Assembly (NCBI RefSeq): GCF_000002235.5 | Contig: NW_022145612.1 | Location: 14,438,809 to 14,502,808 of the forward strand | DNA from: Strongylocentrotus purpuratus | Taxonomy: Eukaryota; Echinodermata; Echinoidea; Camarodonta; Strongylocentrotidae | Length of the DNA stretch: 64,000 nt | Direction of reading: 5' to 3' | Made by a program: the position numbers and the translations under genes | In this document: positions 52,240 to 64,000 of the stretch, piece after piece | Position numbering within the stretch: the first letter of the stretch is position 1 | Layout of the letters: every line of letters starts with the position of its first letter | The notes under the pieces: model-generated | Told to the model about the DNA's origin: nothing | The model's database searches: none | The model's input: the letters and a program-made list of their open reading frames with translations, nothing else

Positions 52240-54060
52240 GTTTGAGCCCTATAGCTACATCCATCTCAAAATGAGAAGGAAAACAGTGAACAGTGACGTC
52301 ATTGTTCGCGCCAAAAATAAAGGGTATTGCGACATAATCTGAGCTCCGGTCAGATCGTGCCCAAAGCGTAGTCTTATTTATAGACCCTAGTACCTTATTC
52401 TCACAGCACTAGATACGAGTGTCGTGCAGTAATGTATGAGAAGTGTTAAAAAAGATATTTCAGTAAAAAAAAAAGTCTACGTGAGCAGTCTATACTCCAA
52501 TTGAGAATTGAAATGAAAGCCATGATTTGAAGGTGTGTGTTGTACTTGTATGATACATGGTTAGTGAGTGTGTATGTTACGTAGGCCTATAGCGAAAGGG
52601 AGAGAGAGAGAGAGAGTGAGAGAAATATTAGTACACGTACGTTGCATGCATGGATGTGCGCTATGATTGTGTTCGCTGCAAGATGGATTTTAATTGGACC
52701 TCGTAACTTCTCGATCATTGATAATAAGGAATACTCATGAGAAAATCAAATTATTGGAATACACATCTAAGGTAAATATCAATGAATTATATATATTTCT
52801 ATTCTTCATTTTTGAACCATCGTCTTCGGCTCGTAGTAGTAGAAGATGTAATCGTTCGCACATTGATGGCTGGACTTCAGCCTGCATCGGGGCTTGCCTG
52901 TGTCGGTGGAGGGATCAACTAAGAAGAAGAAGGTGTGTACGTGTGCGACCGATTCAAGGCTAGCCGCTGTTGAGTGATTGCACTTTCGCGCGAAGTTTTA
53001 AACTTCATCATGAACTTTGTCCCTCGGGCCTGTCTAATTATGAACGTAACTTTGCGACATGAAATATAATTGTTTCAAGGCTCTTACGTACGGAAAGGCG
53101 TAGAAGGAAATGGCTACAAACCAGCTGGATATCTCCTATTTGATGGAACCTATGGAGTCGGCAGATGGGTGGATTTTCTTAGTGAAAGTAAATGCTTTCT
53201 TTTAATCTTAGTTTTAGTATAAACAAATTAGTAATTAAAAAGTTAGATTTGGGCATTGGCCTCCCTAATATGAGGATATCCTCGTTGTGCATGCGGATGA
53301 TCCTCATTCTCGGCCCGGCGCACCTACTGAGAAGGGAGAACACGTTCGAGAATTCTGCTACGAGTACGATTATGAATCATTGAATGAGCATGCGCACTGC
53401 TTAAAAAATGACTGCATACGTTGCAGTCCACCAGTGAACATGCAAGTTGAAAAGTCCCTACTAGTAGATCGCTACTAGTACTACTACTAAGGTAAAGGTG
53501 AGTCTAGATCTACCACTCAGCTCTGGTGTAGAGTCTGATTTACGCGGTACTTCACTGTGCATCTGAGTTAGCTGCGAAGACCGTTCACTACCCACAACCT
53601 AACCATACTCCTTGCCCATCTTGTGCGATAAGCATTCATGATTCAGTGAACAAAATCAAGATACGAGGTAGACCTAGAATGCTGCTACCTGTTTGCAACA
53701 GAAATATGATTATTTCATCTAGACTAACCACATTTATACTCACAGATTAAATGGCACCTGCTGTCTGGTTCCAACACAGAGGCTCAGAACTGGAGAAACT
53801 GTTTAGATCTTGCACTTGGAAATAGAAATGTTGTTGGATTCGACTCGACTGTCGATCGACTATATGCAGCGCGCGCAGTGCAGTATACCAGTGTATACAG
53901 AACAGTACGGTAAACAAGATTGGCTACAAGTAGGATTCTTGTAGTGCGTGATCTTGAGCATTCAGTGCCCCCGCGCGCGCGGTTTCATTCATTCATGATT
54001 GTACGTTGCGATCGAATTCAGGGGAGAGCCTGGGCGCGCGACCATACCGAGTACCCTTTT
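52240..54060. promoter_or_regulatory. CpG-richer patch with GA microsatellite, possible promoter region
   Basis: CG dinucleotides, including short CGCGCG runs near 53868-53874 and 53972-53981, are clearly denser here than in the surrounding AT-rich DNA. A (GA)n tract lies at 52597-52622. It encloses the candidate small coding region. There is no clear TATA box. Calling it a promoter is inference. Confidence 0.25.
53110..53478 (+). CDS. Candidate two-exon small coding region (about 93 aa), not recognised
   Basis: An ATG at 53110 opens 26 codons (MATNQLDISYLMEPMES, then ADGWIFLVK) ending at a donor-like GTAAAT. A short 87-base putative intron ends in tatgag at 53274, and 67 codons follow in matching phase 0: DILVVHADDPHSRPGAPTEK, then GEHVREFCYEYDYESLNEHA and CLKNDCIRCSPP, stop TAG. 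The second block is rich in Cys, His and acidic residues and looks coding, and it lies in a CpG-richer patch. The acceptor is weak and no homologue comes to mind, so this may be the 5' end of a longer gene or not a gene. Confidence 0.3.
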
Positions 54061-54678
54061 CCTGTTGGTATATTAAATTGGTATAATAAAGCAGGGAGAA
54101 CTGACATCTCCCTCAATTAAGTACACACACAAATAATTATACGAGCCATCCCTTTATCATTTTTTATTCATCCACAACTGAAAAAAACATATTGTTAGGC
54201 CTATTCCCTTTTCTTTGCCTTTCCCCCCGGCTCTTAACAAACAAAAAATCACTAAAAAAAAAATAAAAAAATCATTGATCTGCCCCTGCTTTATTCTTTA
54301 TTTTTACGAGGGGGGGGGGGGGGGGGGTAGCACGTAATATAAGTGGGTCGTAATTTAGAAGGAAAAGTGCAATTTGATTAGTCCTCATAATATATTTTTT
54401 CATTACGGTTAGTGTAACCATGGATGATGGACCTACTAACATACTTCATTACAAATTTACAATATTGTCATATCATACTTATTGTAGGGGCACAAACCAA
54501 AATAGTACAAAAAGTCTGAAGTTGAAGACTTTCAGGCCAAATAGGAATTATTCATAAATGAGTTGCACAAAGGTACTGTTTATTGGTGAGCAGATACACT
54601 ATCTGCCTTAGCATTAATTTGTTTATGATAAGTCAATCTCTGGTCTTATCGGAGGTCCATGGTAACGTAAATGACCCA

Positions 54679-54856
54679 CCCCCCCCCCCCCCCACTCAGT
54701 GTTACTGTTCCCAGCGACCCCCCTCCCTTTCAGCAAAAGTCCGGTGTGTAAAGTCATTACGGGTAGACCTTTTTCTTTTGTTACGAGCCGGAGAGTTTGG
54801 GAACACGCATGGTATCCCTCCGTTCACAGAGTGGGGGGGGGGGGGGGGGGGGGGGG
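54679..54856. mobile_element. Homopolymer-bounded fold-back, copy 1
   Basis: It begins C(15)ACTCAGTGTTAC and ends GTTCACAGAGTG(24), an inverted pair whose outer ends are pure C/G runs. The right half includes GGGAACACGCAT, shared with copy 2. Confidence 0.55.
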
Positions 54857-55139
54857 CAACCAGCCCACAGGTACATAATGACCCCCATTGGATAAGCCTT
54901 GGGGCATATATGCAAATTAAATTCCAAGAATACTAATAATTCTGAGAAGTGTAATGATATGCCAAGCACCAATCCTGCTCCCATCCGAAAGGAAGAAGAA
55001 AGTTTCACTTTCAAGAAGTTGTTCATACTGTTTGGATTGAAAAGTTCCTGAAAGTTGTGGAAACATGCAAGAGGTCAAACAATTGCGAACTATAGCTTCT
55101 TGCGCATTATTTTAAGCTACATCAAAAGGCGGCCCTCAC

Positions 55140-55690
55140 TTTATCAAGTACCCCAACAGTACCGCCCTTTTACTTTGACAAGTGCCCCTTTCCCTCCTGA
55201 TAAGTACTATTTTCATCTCTAATGAGTGCCCCTTTTCACCTCTAATATATAACTTCCCCTTTTATTTTGACACGTACCCCATTTCCTTTCTAATAAATGT
55301 TCTCCTTTTATAAGTGCACCTTCCCATTCTCCTAATTACCTATTTTCATCTCTGATGAGCGCCCCGTTTATTTTAACATGTGCCACCTTTTCTTTTTACT
55401 AAGAGACACTTCCCTTTCTTTCACCTCCGATAAATGCCCCTATTACAATCTGATCTTTGTCCCTTTTCTTTAAAAAAAAAAAATGCAAATTTACTTTTAT
55501 TATAATAACCCCTTTTTCGTTATCATAAGTGCCCCTTTTCACCTCTGACGATTTCCCTGTTAACAAGGATACGTGCTCCTTTTCTTTTCTAATTAGTGTC
55601 TCATCCCTTTCGATATATAAGTGTCCCCTTTTCCTCACATCATTAAACGCGCCCCTTTATTTTCGAGCGACTAGGGGCATGCAATTTACA
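55140..55690. repeat. Degenerate GTGCCCC minisatellite, locus 2
   Basis: The same unit and right edge (TTAAACGCGCCCC then TTTCGAGCGACTAGG) as locus 1 at 14664-15740, but about half as long. It lies between two homopolymer-bounded fold-backs. Confidence 0.7.
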
Positions 55691-55807
55691 AAGCTCAATC
55701 GCTACCCTCACTCGCATTTATAGATGATATATTTATGTTACTTATCAAAGGTCTTTTCAGTCTTCCGTTATTAGAATTTGCTTAAAACTCCATCAGGATT
55801 GGATATT

Positions 55808-56009
55808 CCCCCCCCCCCCCACTCCGGAGTCGGAATGACCGCATGCGTGTTACCAAAATGTCCGGTAATGAGGGGTACTTTTCACGCACCAAAGTTCGGC
55901 TCGTACATACACAAAATTGATTTTACACACGGGACTTATAGGGGTGTTTTCAAAAGGAGGGAACACGCATAATGCGTACCCTAAATAACACTGAGTGGGG
56001 GGGGGGGGG
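55808..56009. mobile_element. Homopolymer-bounded fold-back, copy 2
   Basis: It begins C(13)ACTCCGGAGT and ends AACACTGAGTG(13), with an inner inverted pair GCATGCGTGTTACC and GGGAACACGCATAATGC. Confidence 0.55.
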
Positions 56010-56134
56010 TATTTTCCTCTTTATAAGATGTAATTTTCGCATTGAGGTCCCACAAATCTTAACAATTTTCCTCGCTCGAATATTCATTATAATTCTATTT
56101 CTATTGCTTACAGCAAACCACTCACTCGTGTCAC

Positions 56135-56697
56135 TCACCCATTTTACACTGTCGCTCATAACGTTGCTGGAATATTTTGTTTTACCCCAATTTATGGAAT
56201 TATTGGCAGTTCCCACAAATAAAACCCCCCCAAGAAAATGCAATAAATTATCAACAATTCATTGAATCTCCCCCGATCCCCAACATAAAAATATCTTCTG
56301 TGTGCCCATGCCTTGAGCCATGATGAATGGGCCGTACAGAGGTTATTGCTAATTTATTGCGTTTTCTTTTTTAGAAATTTATTTGTGGGAACTGCCCCCT
56401 ACCCTAGCCCCGCTGCATACAGTCATTGTTCAGTGGCAAAACAATGGCCTCGTAACTGTGAGGCCCCAGGATCAAAACCGTGTCGATGTGCTATAATAGT
56501 GCCCTTTTGTGGGGCATTACTGTCATTTATGACTTAAAGACGTAGGTCCCCTATTTGATAAGCATATTAGCATACTGAGAAAGTATACTATTATCTAGAT
56601 CTATTAGGAACAAATCATTGTCAAAATAATTCCATAAATATTTTATTGGGGTAAAAAAAAAAATATTCCAACGTTATGAGCGACAGTGTAGTTCACG
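56135..56697. mobile_element. Fold-back element interrupted by a SINE-like insertion
   Basis: The left arm ACACTGTCGCTCATAACGTT, then ACCCCAATTTATGGAATTAT, then GCAGTTCCCACAAATAAA, pairs with two separated right-arm pieces (56350-56397 and 56635-56697). The DNA between those pieces includes a tRNA-like sequence. Confidence 0.5.
56400..56525 (+). mobile_element. tRNA-like SINE head inserted in a fold-back element
   Basis: The A-box-like TTGTTCAGTGGCAAAACAAT and B-box-like GGATCAAAACC are spaced as in a tRNA promoter, followed by GTGCTATAATAGTGCCC. Confidence 0.35.
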
Positions 56698-57433
56698 GCA
56701 ACGTTCGTTTCACTCATCGCTACATAATATTCATCTACGTTATACTCTACGTTATATAGCTTTTTAATCTTCATATTCGTTTATACGACGTGTTTTACGA
56801 ACGGTTTTTTTCTTTAAGCATCTTTACGATCATCTACGATCGATATACAGTTTACGGCTGCAATATTAATAAACGAAATCTTTGAACTCATATACGCAAA
56901 TGTGATTGGACAGTGCGTTCCGACTCTGTGCAAGAAGCTACATTAAAGATTCAAAAGCATTAACATTGTTCATAAAAGAATTGTTGCACGAAGTATATTT
57001 CCGTATTCAAAATGAAAAGCAGAAAATCAGAGAAACTGGCCCGCGGGAATCGGGTAATGTAGTGTTAAGAAACACAAGAGCGTTCTGTCAAAGTGGTCAA
57101 TTTGAATTTCAGCAGACGATATACATTGACTGTCTGGACGATAGTTGGATACTAATCTGAAAGAAAAAATGGGGCCAGATTGTGACCGAAATAGACAGGG
57201 GTAAAATCGTTTTGCGAGGACTTAAGTTTGAGAAAATGATGTGCACAATGACGTTTTAAGCGCAATGAATGAAGTCCGATTTATCTCGCAATATTGCATT
57301 TCTATTATGTTAACTGTTGTTGCAAATTAGTTTGGCATCTATTGGCAAGCAACCCCCCCCCCCCCCGAATATCCGCTCACAATAATAACATGGGGAAACT
57401 ACTGAGCACAGATTAATACCAGGAATTACAAGA

Positions 57434-57690
57434 TCATTTTTCATCTTCTTCTTCTCCTTGAAGGAGAAAGTCCGAATTAGACGGAGGACTCGAAGGAGCA
57501 GGAGGACCGGAGGACTCGATCGGGAGAATTAGGAGGATCGAGGAGCCGGGGGAGTAGAAGAATTCTCCTTCTTCACTTACCAGTCCTTTTCTTTTCCTCC
57601 TTCATCCTCTTCATTTCCTTCTCGGCTTCTCCTCCTTCTTATTCTTCTCCTTCTCCTCCTCCTTTCTCCCCTCATCCTTCTTTCTTATTC
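57434..57690. repeat. Purine-rich to pyrimidine-rich switch region
   Basis: About 57460-57565 is made mostly of GGAGGA-type purine repeats on the plus strand, and 57565-57690 mostly of TCCTTC-type pyrimidine repeats. Together they could form a long imperfect hairpin or triplex. Confidence 0.6.
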
Positions 57691-58569
57691 ATCATTGATC
57701 TTTTTCCAGCTGTTACAGGAACCGCGCGCGCGCACTCAATCTCCCCTGTGCTGTTTAGAGAACGTACTGCTTATTATTGTTACAACTGTAATGTGGGTTT
57801 ATCAGAATAGTTACCTATCTTGCGTAGAGTCGGCGCTATGACCTGGATCGTGGTCAGCTATTTCTCTTGATTGGTAGCCAGCCAGGGTCGTGCGTATTAT
57901 GGACGGATAGAGATCATTGTTCGAGTGTGCAATCACATTTTGCTATCTTATTTCTCATTCAAAAAAGGCATATTGTTCTCATAAAATATATGCCAGCTCA
58001 GCACATACATGTATTATCGTTTAAAATCTGAGGAATTGTGTAGGCGAAACAGCTAGGCCCCCCTCCCCCCCCCCGGCCCGCGTGGCAGCACCCCTTATGA
58101 TTATGAAGAGGCCTCGAATCTCCCCCAAAGCCACTTGAATAATATTCTTCTGACATACCCTTCTATTTTCAGCACCCCATTCTAAATCTCCCTCTATTTC
58201 TGTGTTGAGATGTTGGGCCGTCTCAAACATCATTAATAACCAAATTTTTATAACTTTCCACTTTCCATGATATTAGGTTCTATAGTTTCGTAAAGGGGTT
58301 TGTCAGAGTTTATGTATAAGCACAGGATGTGTGTACCAATGTAAATTTTCTTCAGAGAAAATGTAAATTTATTATTTTTTAGTACAAAAGATATTGGAGA
58401 GGTCCTAAAATGTAGGGTATGTCACACGTTTGCCAATTTTGCGTTGGATCAATTACAACTTTTTTGTTTTTTAATCATAGATCTAAATTTATTTTTCTCT
58501 AATTTGTATAAAACCGTCACTGATCTGCTTCTCTTTTAATACAGCCAACTTAAGTCAGTGTGGATGTCC

Positions 58570-58760
58570 TATTTAAGGCCCCACTAAACTGCTTGCACCC
58601 TCTTTATAACAATGCCTAAGTGGTGACTATTGGTGCCCCATGGTCCCCTCTTTCTTATGTTAATTGAGAGCCGATTTGATGAGATAACCATGCAGGGAGG
58701 TCTAACCCTCCTGGCCAAACTAGTGCAGATAGTATTTAAGTGAAAAAGATGAAAACAAAC
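58570..58760. repeat. Dispersed repeat, related to 49842-50040
   Basis: Shares CTTGCACCCTCTTTA, TTGGTGCCCCATGGTCCCCT, TTCTTATGTTAATTGAGAGC and GATAACCATGCAGG in the same order. Confidence 0.5.
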
Positions 58761-59107
58761 AATCTTGGTATCTGGACCTGAATGAGCAGGGAGACTCTTT
58801 CCAAAATTATCCAGTGTCGACAAAGTACCCTATCTAATTTTAAACTTCAGGCTTTTTTTGTTGTCAGCTCACTTTGTTTCATTCTTCTCTCATAATTTCT
58901 TCCATATCTTCTACTGCCCCCACCTCTCTCTCTCACTCTCTCTCCATAAAATCATAAATGTCTTGTAAAATAAAACTTGAACCAATGCCAAATAATTCCT
59001 TGTGTGTTTAGCAGAAGGGCATAAGTGCACTGTTTTACTGAACATGCACTAGTGCATATAGCAGATCATTAACATTACAATACCCATAATTCAGAAAGAT
59101 GGGCTCA

Positions 59108-59314
59108 TCTGATATGGAGTCGGGCTAACTCGGACCAGGGGACAACTCGGCCCAGATGCAAAAACGGTTATTTTTTGCATGTTTAGGTTTAGTGTTAGGT
59201 TTAGGGTTAGGGTTAGAGTTAGGGTTAGAGTTAGGGTAAAATGACAAAAAATGACAGTTTTTGCTGCAGGGCCGAGTTGTCCCCTGGTTCAAGTTAGCCC
59301 GGATCCTCTGATAT
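59108..59314. mobile_element. hAT-like fold-back MITE with a telomere-like core
   Basis: The 8-bp direct repeats TCTGATAT (59108-59115 and 59307-59314) flank inverted ends GGAGTCGGGCTAACT / AGTTAGCCCGGATCC, which extend through CCAGGGGACAACTCGGCCC. The core (59185-59240) is TTAGGG/GTTAGAG-type repeats. It is non-coding. Confidence 0.7.
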
Positions 59315-59495
59315 TCACATAATCAAATTACAGTTACAATCCATTGCCACTTTAACAAAATTAATAGCTAGATAGATAGAGCAATCCCTGTTAGATTTAA
59401 ACTAAATTTATGATGTAATATTTATAGAGAAATCATAACCCTAGAAGCTAGTAACCAGAATTTGCTCCATGGCAAGCATGTGGTCATGTCTTACT

Positions 59496-59627
59496 GGGCA
59501 GCATTTCACAAAATCGTCATAAGTACAAGTTCACCGACATCCCATTGAAATACATGTTTTAGGTTTAACACATTTCAATGAGATGTCAGTGAACTTAAAC
59601 TTAGGACGGTTTCATGAAACGATGCCC
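59496..59627. mobile_element. Fold-back MITE with GGGCAGCATTTCA ends
   Basis: The left end GGGCAGCATTTCACAAAATC then GTCATAAGTACAAGTTCA pairs with the right end GACGGTTTCATGAAACGATG then CCC. The arms meet at CCATTGAAAT/ATTTCAATGAG. Confidence 0.65.
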
Positions 59628-62600
59628 GGCTAGCCACAGGCAGGTATTGAATCCTTACAAGATCATATATGCACTCCAAACAACACAATTGAGAGATGTT
59701 GCATTAGTATTATTTTAATATTCCCCTTACAGTTAATGAATATTAAACTGATAAATTGATAACATTTTGTTTCATTAGTGCCAATAATATCCATTCGGGA
59801 CACAAATAAATTGCTTATATGTAGTGAAATTGAATGAGAACAAATGCTGATATGCGTACTTATGTATACTTGTGCATCCTTATGGAAAATCCAATATAGG
59901 TTCATTAAGTAATATGCAAAGCCACAAATATATAATCATACGTAATTGATTACCTGTATATTTATTAAGCAAAACAAAATCCTATTTCTTTAGACAGGAA
60001 ATAAAAAAGAAAAGAGCAATATAAAACATTTTCTATGAGACTTAATGATTAAATTTAAGTCATTTGCCCTACAAAATGGAATGTGTTTATGTGTCAAGAA
60101 TAAAATGAAAATGAAATGTGATTTGATTGGGAATACAAAAAACATGATGTAATAATATATGCCCACGTGGATGCAGGGGTGAAATCCAAACATTTCCATC
60201 CATATATTACAAATGGGGAAGATAATTAATTTTACACCTCCTTTTCAGGTAGAGAATCATATTTTCAAATCAATTATGTAAACATAACAGAAATGAAGTC
60301 AACATCTATCTGCCATATATATTATATCACATTCAAAGACACCACAATTTCATGCACATCGCAGGGATGCGAACAAAGACTAACAGTTTAACGCACATCA
60401 TCATTTATCAGAATGCATCATTGAAAGTACAGCAGCAGCACTCCATGAGCATCTAATCTATTTCTATGTACTAATTTAGCTACTTTTCTCATATTTTTCT
60501 CATATTCTTTATGAAAGGCAATATGTTGACTTGATTTACAATCTCCTTCATGACAAAATCCTGCAATAACACTACTTTTCTCCATTTTGTACACAAAGAT
60601 ACACAATATTTCTAGACCCCTTCCCCATAACAAAACAAAAACAAAAACAAAACAAGGGGGTGGGGGGGAGGAACACAAATAATTTGATCTATCTGATCAA
60701 ATGCATTTCCATAGAACATGATATTGGTATATACGGCGTAATTCATGCTAGGCAAGGTGCACACCATTTTTGCTAAATAAAATCTTCCTGATTATCTTAA
60801 ACAATCTAAATAAACATTTTCTGACTATTCATTAGGTCATATAACTTGAGTATTTAAAAGAACATGGAAAAGAGAAATGGAAGAAAATAAATGTTACTTT
60901 GAAATGAAAAAGAAATTACTTGAGAGACAGAAAATTCTTTTACATTTCACAAAATGTGATGCTGGGGCAAACAAAATTCAAAACAAGACACAGATTAAAA
61001 AAAGAAAACTTCTGACAAATACTTTTGATCAGAATCATGTAATTATGGATTATTTTACTTGTCAATCTGGTTGCACTTATTTGTCAACATGCTTTACAAC
61101 ATCTTTATATCGCTTGCCTAATTACACCTACCACAACTATCTGATGAATCCTGAAAGTACACTGTACAGGGTTACAATTCAAAAGACTATTAACAGAAAT
61201 TGCTTCCTTTTCTTCTTTTCCCTTCATTTTGAAAGTTATTTGTTTATATGTCTGTTTTCTTTTCTTCTTTTACCAAACAAAATATTTTAAGTAATTAGTA
61301 TTATAATTAGTATAAAATTCTACATACATACAATACACATAATAGACATACAATACACATCATAGTGGACATACATCCATATGGGTGACATTTTTCTCCT
61401 GCTTATAACAACTGTGCTTACCATACATAATTATTGTATCAAGCATTATGATTGTCTTCAATATATCCTTCAGTGATTACAATCAATGGAAACCAGCGAT
61501 CAGTACTTTGATTTTCTTCTCTTTACCAGTCCCATGTTGCAATAACTCTTTGTTAGGGTCGCTTCGAAACATCTAGAGGCATCAAATGCTGCATGCATGA
61601 TGCCAGTTCACCTAGATTTACAATGTGACCGTTTCATAATACATGTATTAGTATATTACACCTATTCAGGATAAATACGGTACCTCTTGATCCCAACAAC
61701 ACATACAAAATAAATGTTGCTTTTTCAGCAATTAGGCCTCATGCAATCCACTAGATTTTACTAAACTGCTTAATCCAAGAAATATTTTTGTCTACAGAAC
61801 TACCAACCACTATAACATATATTTAACAAGTCGCAAAATAAAAAGGGGGAATCCATTGGAAATGAATTAAAACCAGGAAACTATATATCGATATCAAGCA
61901 AGTTTGAATTACAGTGCAATATACATGAATATTATATACTAAGTCTTCACAAATTCTTAACAACTTTGACAAAATTGTGAAATTGACAGAAATAGCCAGT
62001 GCTTTCATTTGCTTTTCAAAAATACCATAAGGAAAATACTGTAAATAAATAATTCTAGATCATCTTATTGCTGAAATCTGTGATTTAGAGTAAATGAATC
62101 CCCAAAATTTAAAGACAGTCTTCAGTTCTAGACATGAACATCAGTCACTGCAAACTCACATTATAAGCAGAGCTATTCTAGCTAACTGCATCCTTACCTA
62201 GTGCAATTTCAATCTACTTGTGTGTATTGTACTCTTCTATACTCTAGCAAGGTTTCTACTCTTACTTTTATTGGAGATTGAAAAACAAGGTAATCAAGTA
62301 CATGATAGGGCTATACGAAATAAGATGAAAAAATAATTATTTTCAGGAAAAAGTCTGGACGAAGTATTTGCTTTGATATTTAAACACACAAACATATTTT
62401 CCATATCGGGTTTAAAGAAACATGTATCATCTATAAATATACCTATTTCTAACCATATTGCAACTGTCAAAACATATCTGAAACTTAACATTCATGTAAT
62501 ACCAAAACAAATCATGCCATACAACAGCCCGAACAAATCATTCTTCATTCATCCATATTCTACAACTACTGGTTTTTCTAGCACTTCCATTGAGTATATG

Positions 62601-63075
62601 CATTAACTTCAAATGTATGCATGATTCTAAGTTGCAAGTCTTAAAATACTTCTTTAATGTTCCATATAATGTTGAACGAGGGAAGAAAGGTTAGGAATCA
62701 CCTAGCATACAAAATGAGGTTTAATGTACATTGTATTTGTCTGATATATACTCAACAAGAATTACTGATACTTGCTTAAGGGTTTGGAAATGCAATATCA
62801 GGTACACAAATCACTCAACATCGGTCAAAATAGTGGTATGTATACAATACTTTGTCTTTTTTCATTTGAATGGTAGAGCTGCGCAACTATTCATATAATC
62901 CTAAATGTATGCCTAGAAAAAAAACCCACCCTATATTGATGACCACACAATACATTCATTACAAAGATTATATACAATGCTAAATACAGGTACCTGAATA
63001 TGAAGTGGTATGATTCTATGTGATATTATTGGAGGGCAGGGTTGCTATAATAAAGTATTGCCTCTCATAACATCA
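59628..63075. other. Non-coding stretch, probably 3' UTR or 3' flank of the terminal gene
   Basis: AT-rich and free of obvious repeats. The longest open frame (60877-61290) is low-complexity and not gene-like. A long 3' UTR of the minus-strand gene could cover part of it, but I could not place a poly(A) site. Confidence 0.3.
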
Positions 63076-64000
63076 TTACTCCTGTGCAGCTTGCAAGTCA
63101 TCTTGTACTTTGGAAAAATCAAATTCTTCACCTGTTGCCCTTCGGTATGTGTCCAGGATATCATCACAGGTCGTCTCAAAGTGAGTCGTGGCATCAAAGG
63201 ATTTAGTAATGAAGATCTGCAATGAATAAAATGGGATAGGTAGACTTTGGACACAGAATTCTTGAAAGATGATTCTTTACCTTTGGTCCAAATTGAAAGA
63301 AATTTGGCTTTGTCACATCCCACAGAGTAATTTTTCAAATTTTAAAGTATGCATTGGCATATTCAATCATCAAAATTGAGTAATTAGGGCCTCATGGCAT
63401 ATAAAGGAGGTGCTTTGGGAGGGCCAAAGCAATTTGGTATATTGGTATGAACATGAGATCCTACAATGCTCGAGAAGAAAATGCTAAAAAATCACTACCG
63501 GTACTTAAAAGCAAAATGGACTTTTAAGAACAAGATTCCAACAATAGATAATCCTAAATGGAAGAATACATGTGGCATGTCGCACACGGCATCTCTACTT
63601 ACACTGTAGCTTGAGGCCACACTCATCGTAATGGGGCACTTCAATGGATTATTTTCATTTGATTTTCCTGAAATAATTCTCATGTTGTGATGATTGTGAT
63701 ACTCAGTAATGAGTTCATGATCCATGGAAATAAAATGATAATTACTGAAAAGTATATACATTGGTGCCGGTTGTAGCTTTTCATAAATTTAACAACTGTC
63801 CTTCAAACCTTGATCAGCAAAAAACATCAACACCACACAAAAACACTTGCTCACCTGGTTGTCTTCTCCACTGTCTAATGGCGCCTCCTGATCATCTATT
63901 GAAATGAACTTCTCTGTGATAGGCCCAAGAAGATCCAGACCTGGCTTCAGCTCTGCTTCTGGGTTATTAGTCTCCACCGTGGTAGCAACAAGAGCGATGT
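63076..64000 (-). CDS. 3' end (last two coding exons) of a conserved protein, not identified; truncated by the window edge
   Basis: Minus-strand exons: from beyond 64000 to 63855 (donor CAG|GTGAGC), then 63216-63076 (acceptor cattgcag, TAA stop), joined in phase 0. The visible C-terminus runs [18 protein letters not shown]... through [16 protein letters not shown] to [19 protein letters not shown], then [18 protein letters not shown] and ends DDLQAAQE. It is acidic and soluble, with no membrane segment or signal visible. The regular composition, clean splice sites and matched phases make it a convincing host gene. I do not recognise the family securely and give no function. Confidence 0.8.

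Noticed and set aside
56906-57160. An 84-codon open frame with plausible amino-acid composition
   Set aside because: It starts at TTG, has no splice or promoter context and matches nothing I know. It is possible but not supportable.
60877-61290. A 137-codon plus-strand open frame
   Set aside because: Low-complexity Lys/Asn then Phe/Leu composition typical of AT-rich non-coding DNA, with no splice context or family resemblance.

Overview
The window is animal nuclear DNA, most likely from an echinoderm and probably a sea urchin. This is an inference from the AT-rich background, short GT-AG exons separated by introns of a few hundred bases to 1.5 kb, many small fold-back (MITE-like) elements, tRNA-derived SINEs with ATT-rich tails, long G/C homopolymers and abundant TACATGTA-type motifs. 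There are no operons, no bacterial signals and no long reverse-transcriptase or capsid reading frames.

Three genes can be supported. (1) Plus strand, 3266-11604: a nine-exon gene. Its product starts with a Ser-rich, basic, NLS-like N-terminus, continues with a ParB/sulfiredoxin-like fold signature in exons 2-3 and a charged helical middle, and ends with a degenerate N4/N6 DNA-methyltransferase-like SAM-binding motif in exons 7-9. ParB-methyltransferase fusions are known from phages and prokaryotic mobile DNA, so an intron-bearing animal version is the most interesting object here. Its reading frame has two one-base discontinuities, so it is either a decaying copy or carries assembly errors. 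(2) Minus strand, 30899-29277: a two-coding-exon type II membrane carbohydrate sulfotransferase of about 396 residues with both PAPS-binding motifs and a nearby AATAAA. (3) Minus strand, from beyond 64000 down to 63076: the last two coding exons of a conserved protein I do not recognise. Two weaker candidates are an isolated in-phase exon at 37865-37963 and a two-exon small reading frame at 53110-53478 in a CpG-richer patch.

Layout: 1-3100 dispersed marine-invertebrate repeats; 3266-11790 the ParB/methyltransferase-like gene with repeat-filled introns; 12200-15740 a SINE, a 35-bp palindromic minisatellite and a degenerate GTGCCCC minisatellite; 16391-18191 a direct segmental duplication; 18300-28050 several TTAA-flanked and other fold-back elements, one nested; 29130-30970 the sulfotransferase; 31000-50500 mostly non-coding with scattered fold-backs; 50500-57700 a dense cluster of fold-backs, homopolymer-bounded elements, a second GTGCCCC minisatellite and a SINE interrupting a fold-back; 58500-59630 two further dispersed repeats and a fold-back with a telomere-like core; 60000-63075 probably the 3' flank or UTR of the terminal gene. 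I see no functional link between the three genes. The window is best read as ordinary gene-poor animal DNA hosting many non-autonomous DNA transposons, plus one unusual gene.
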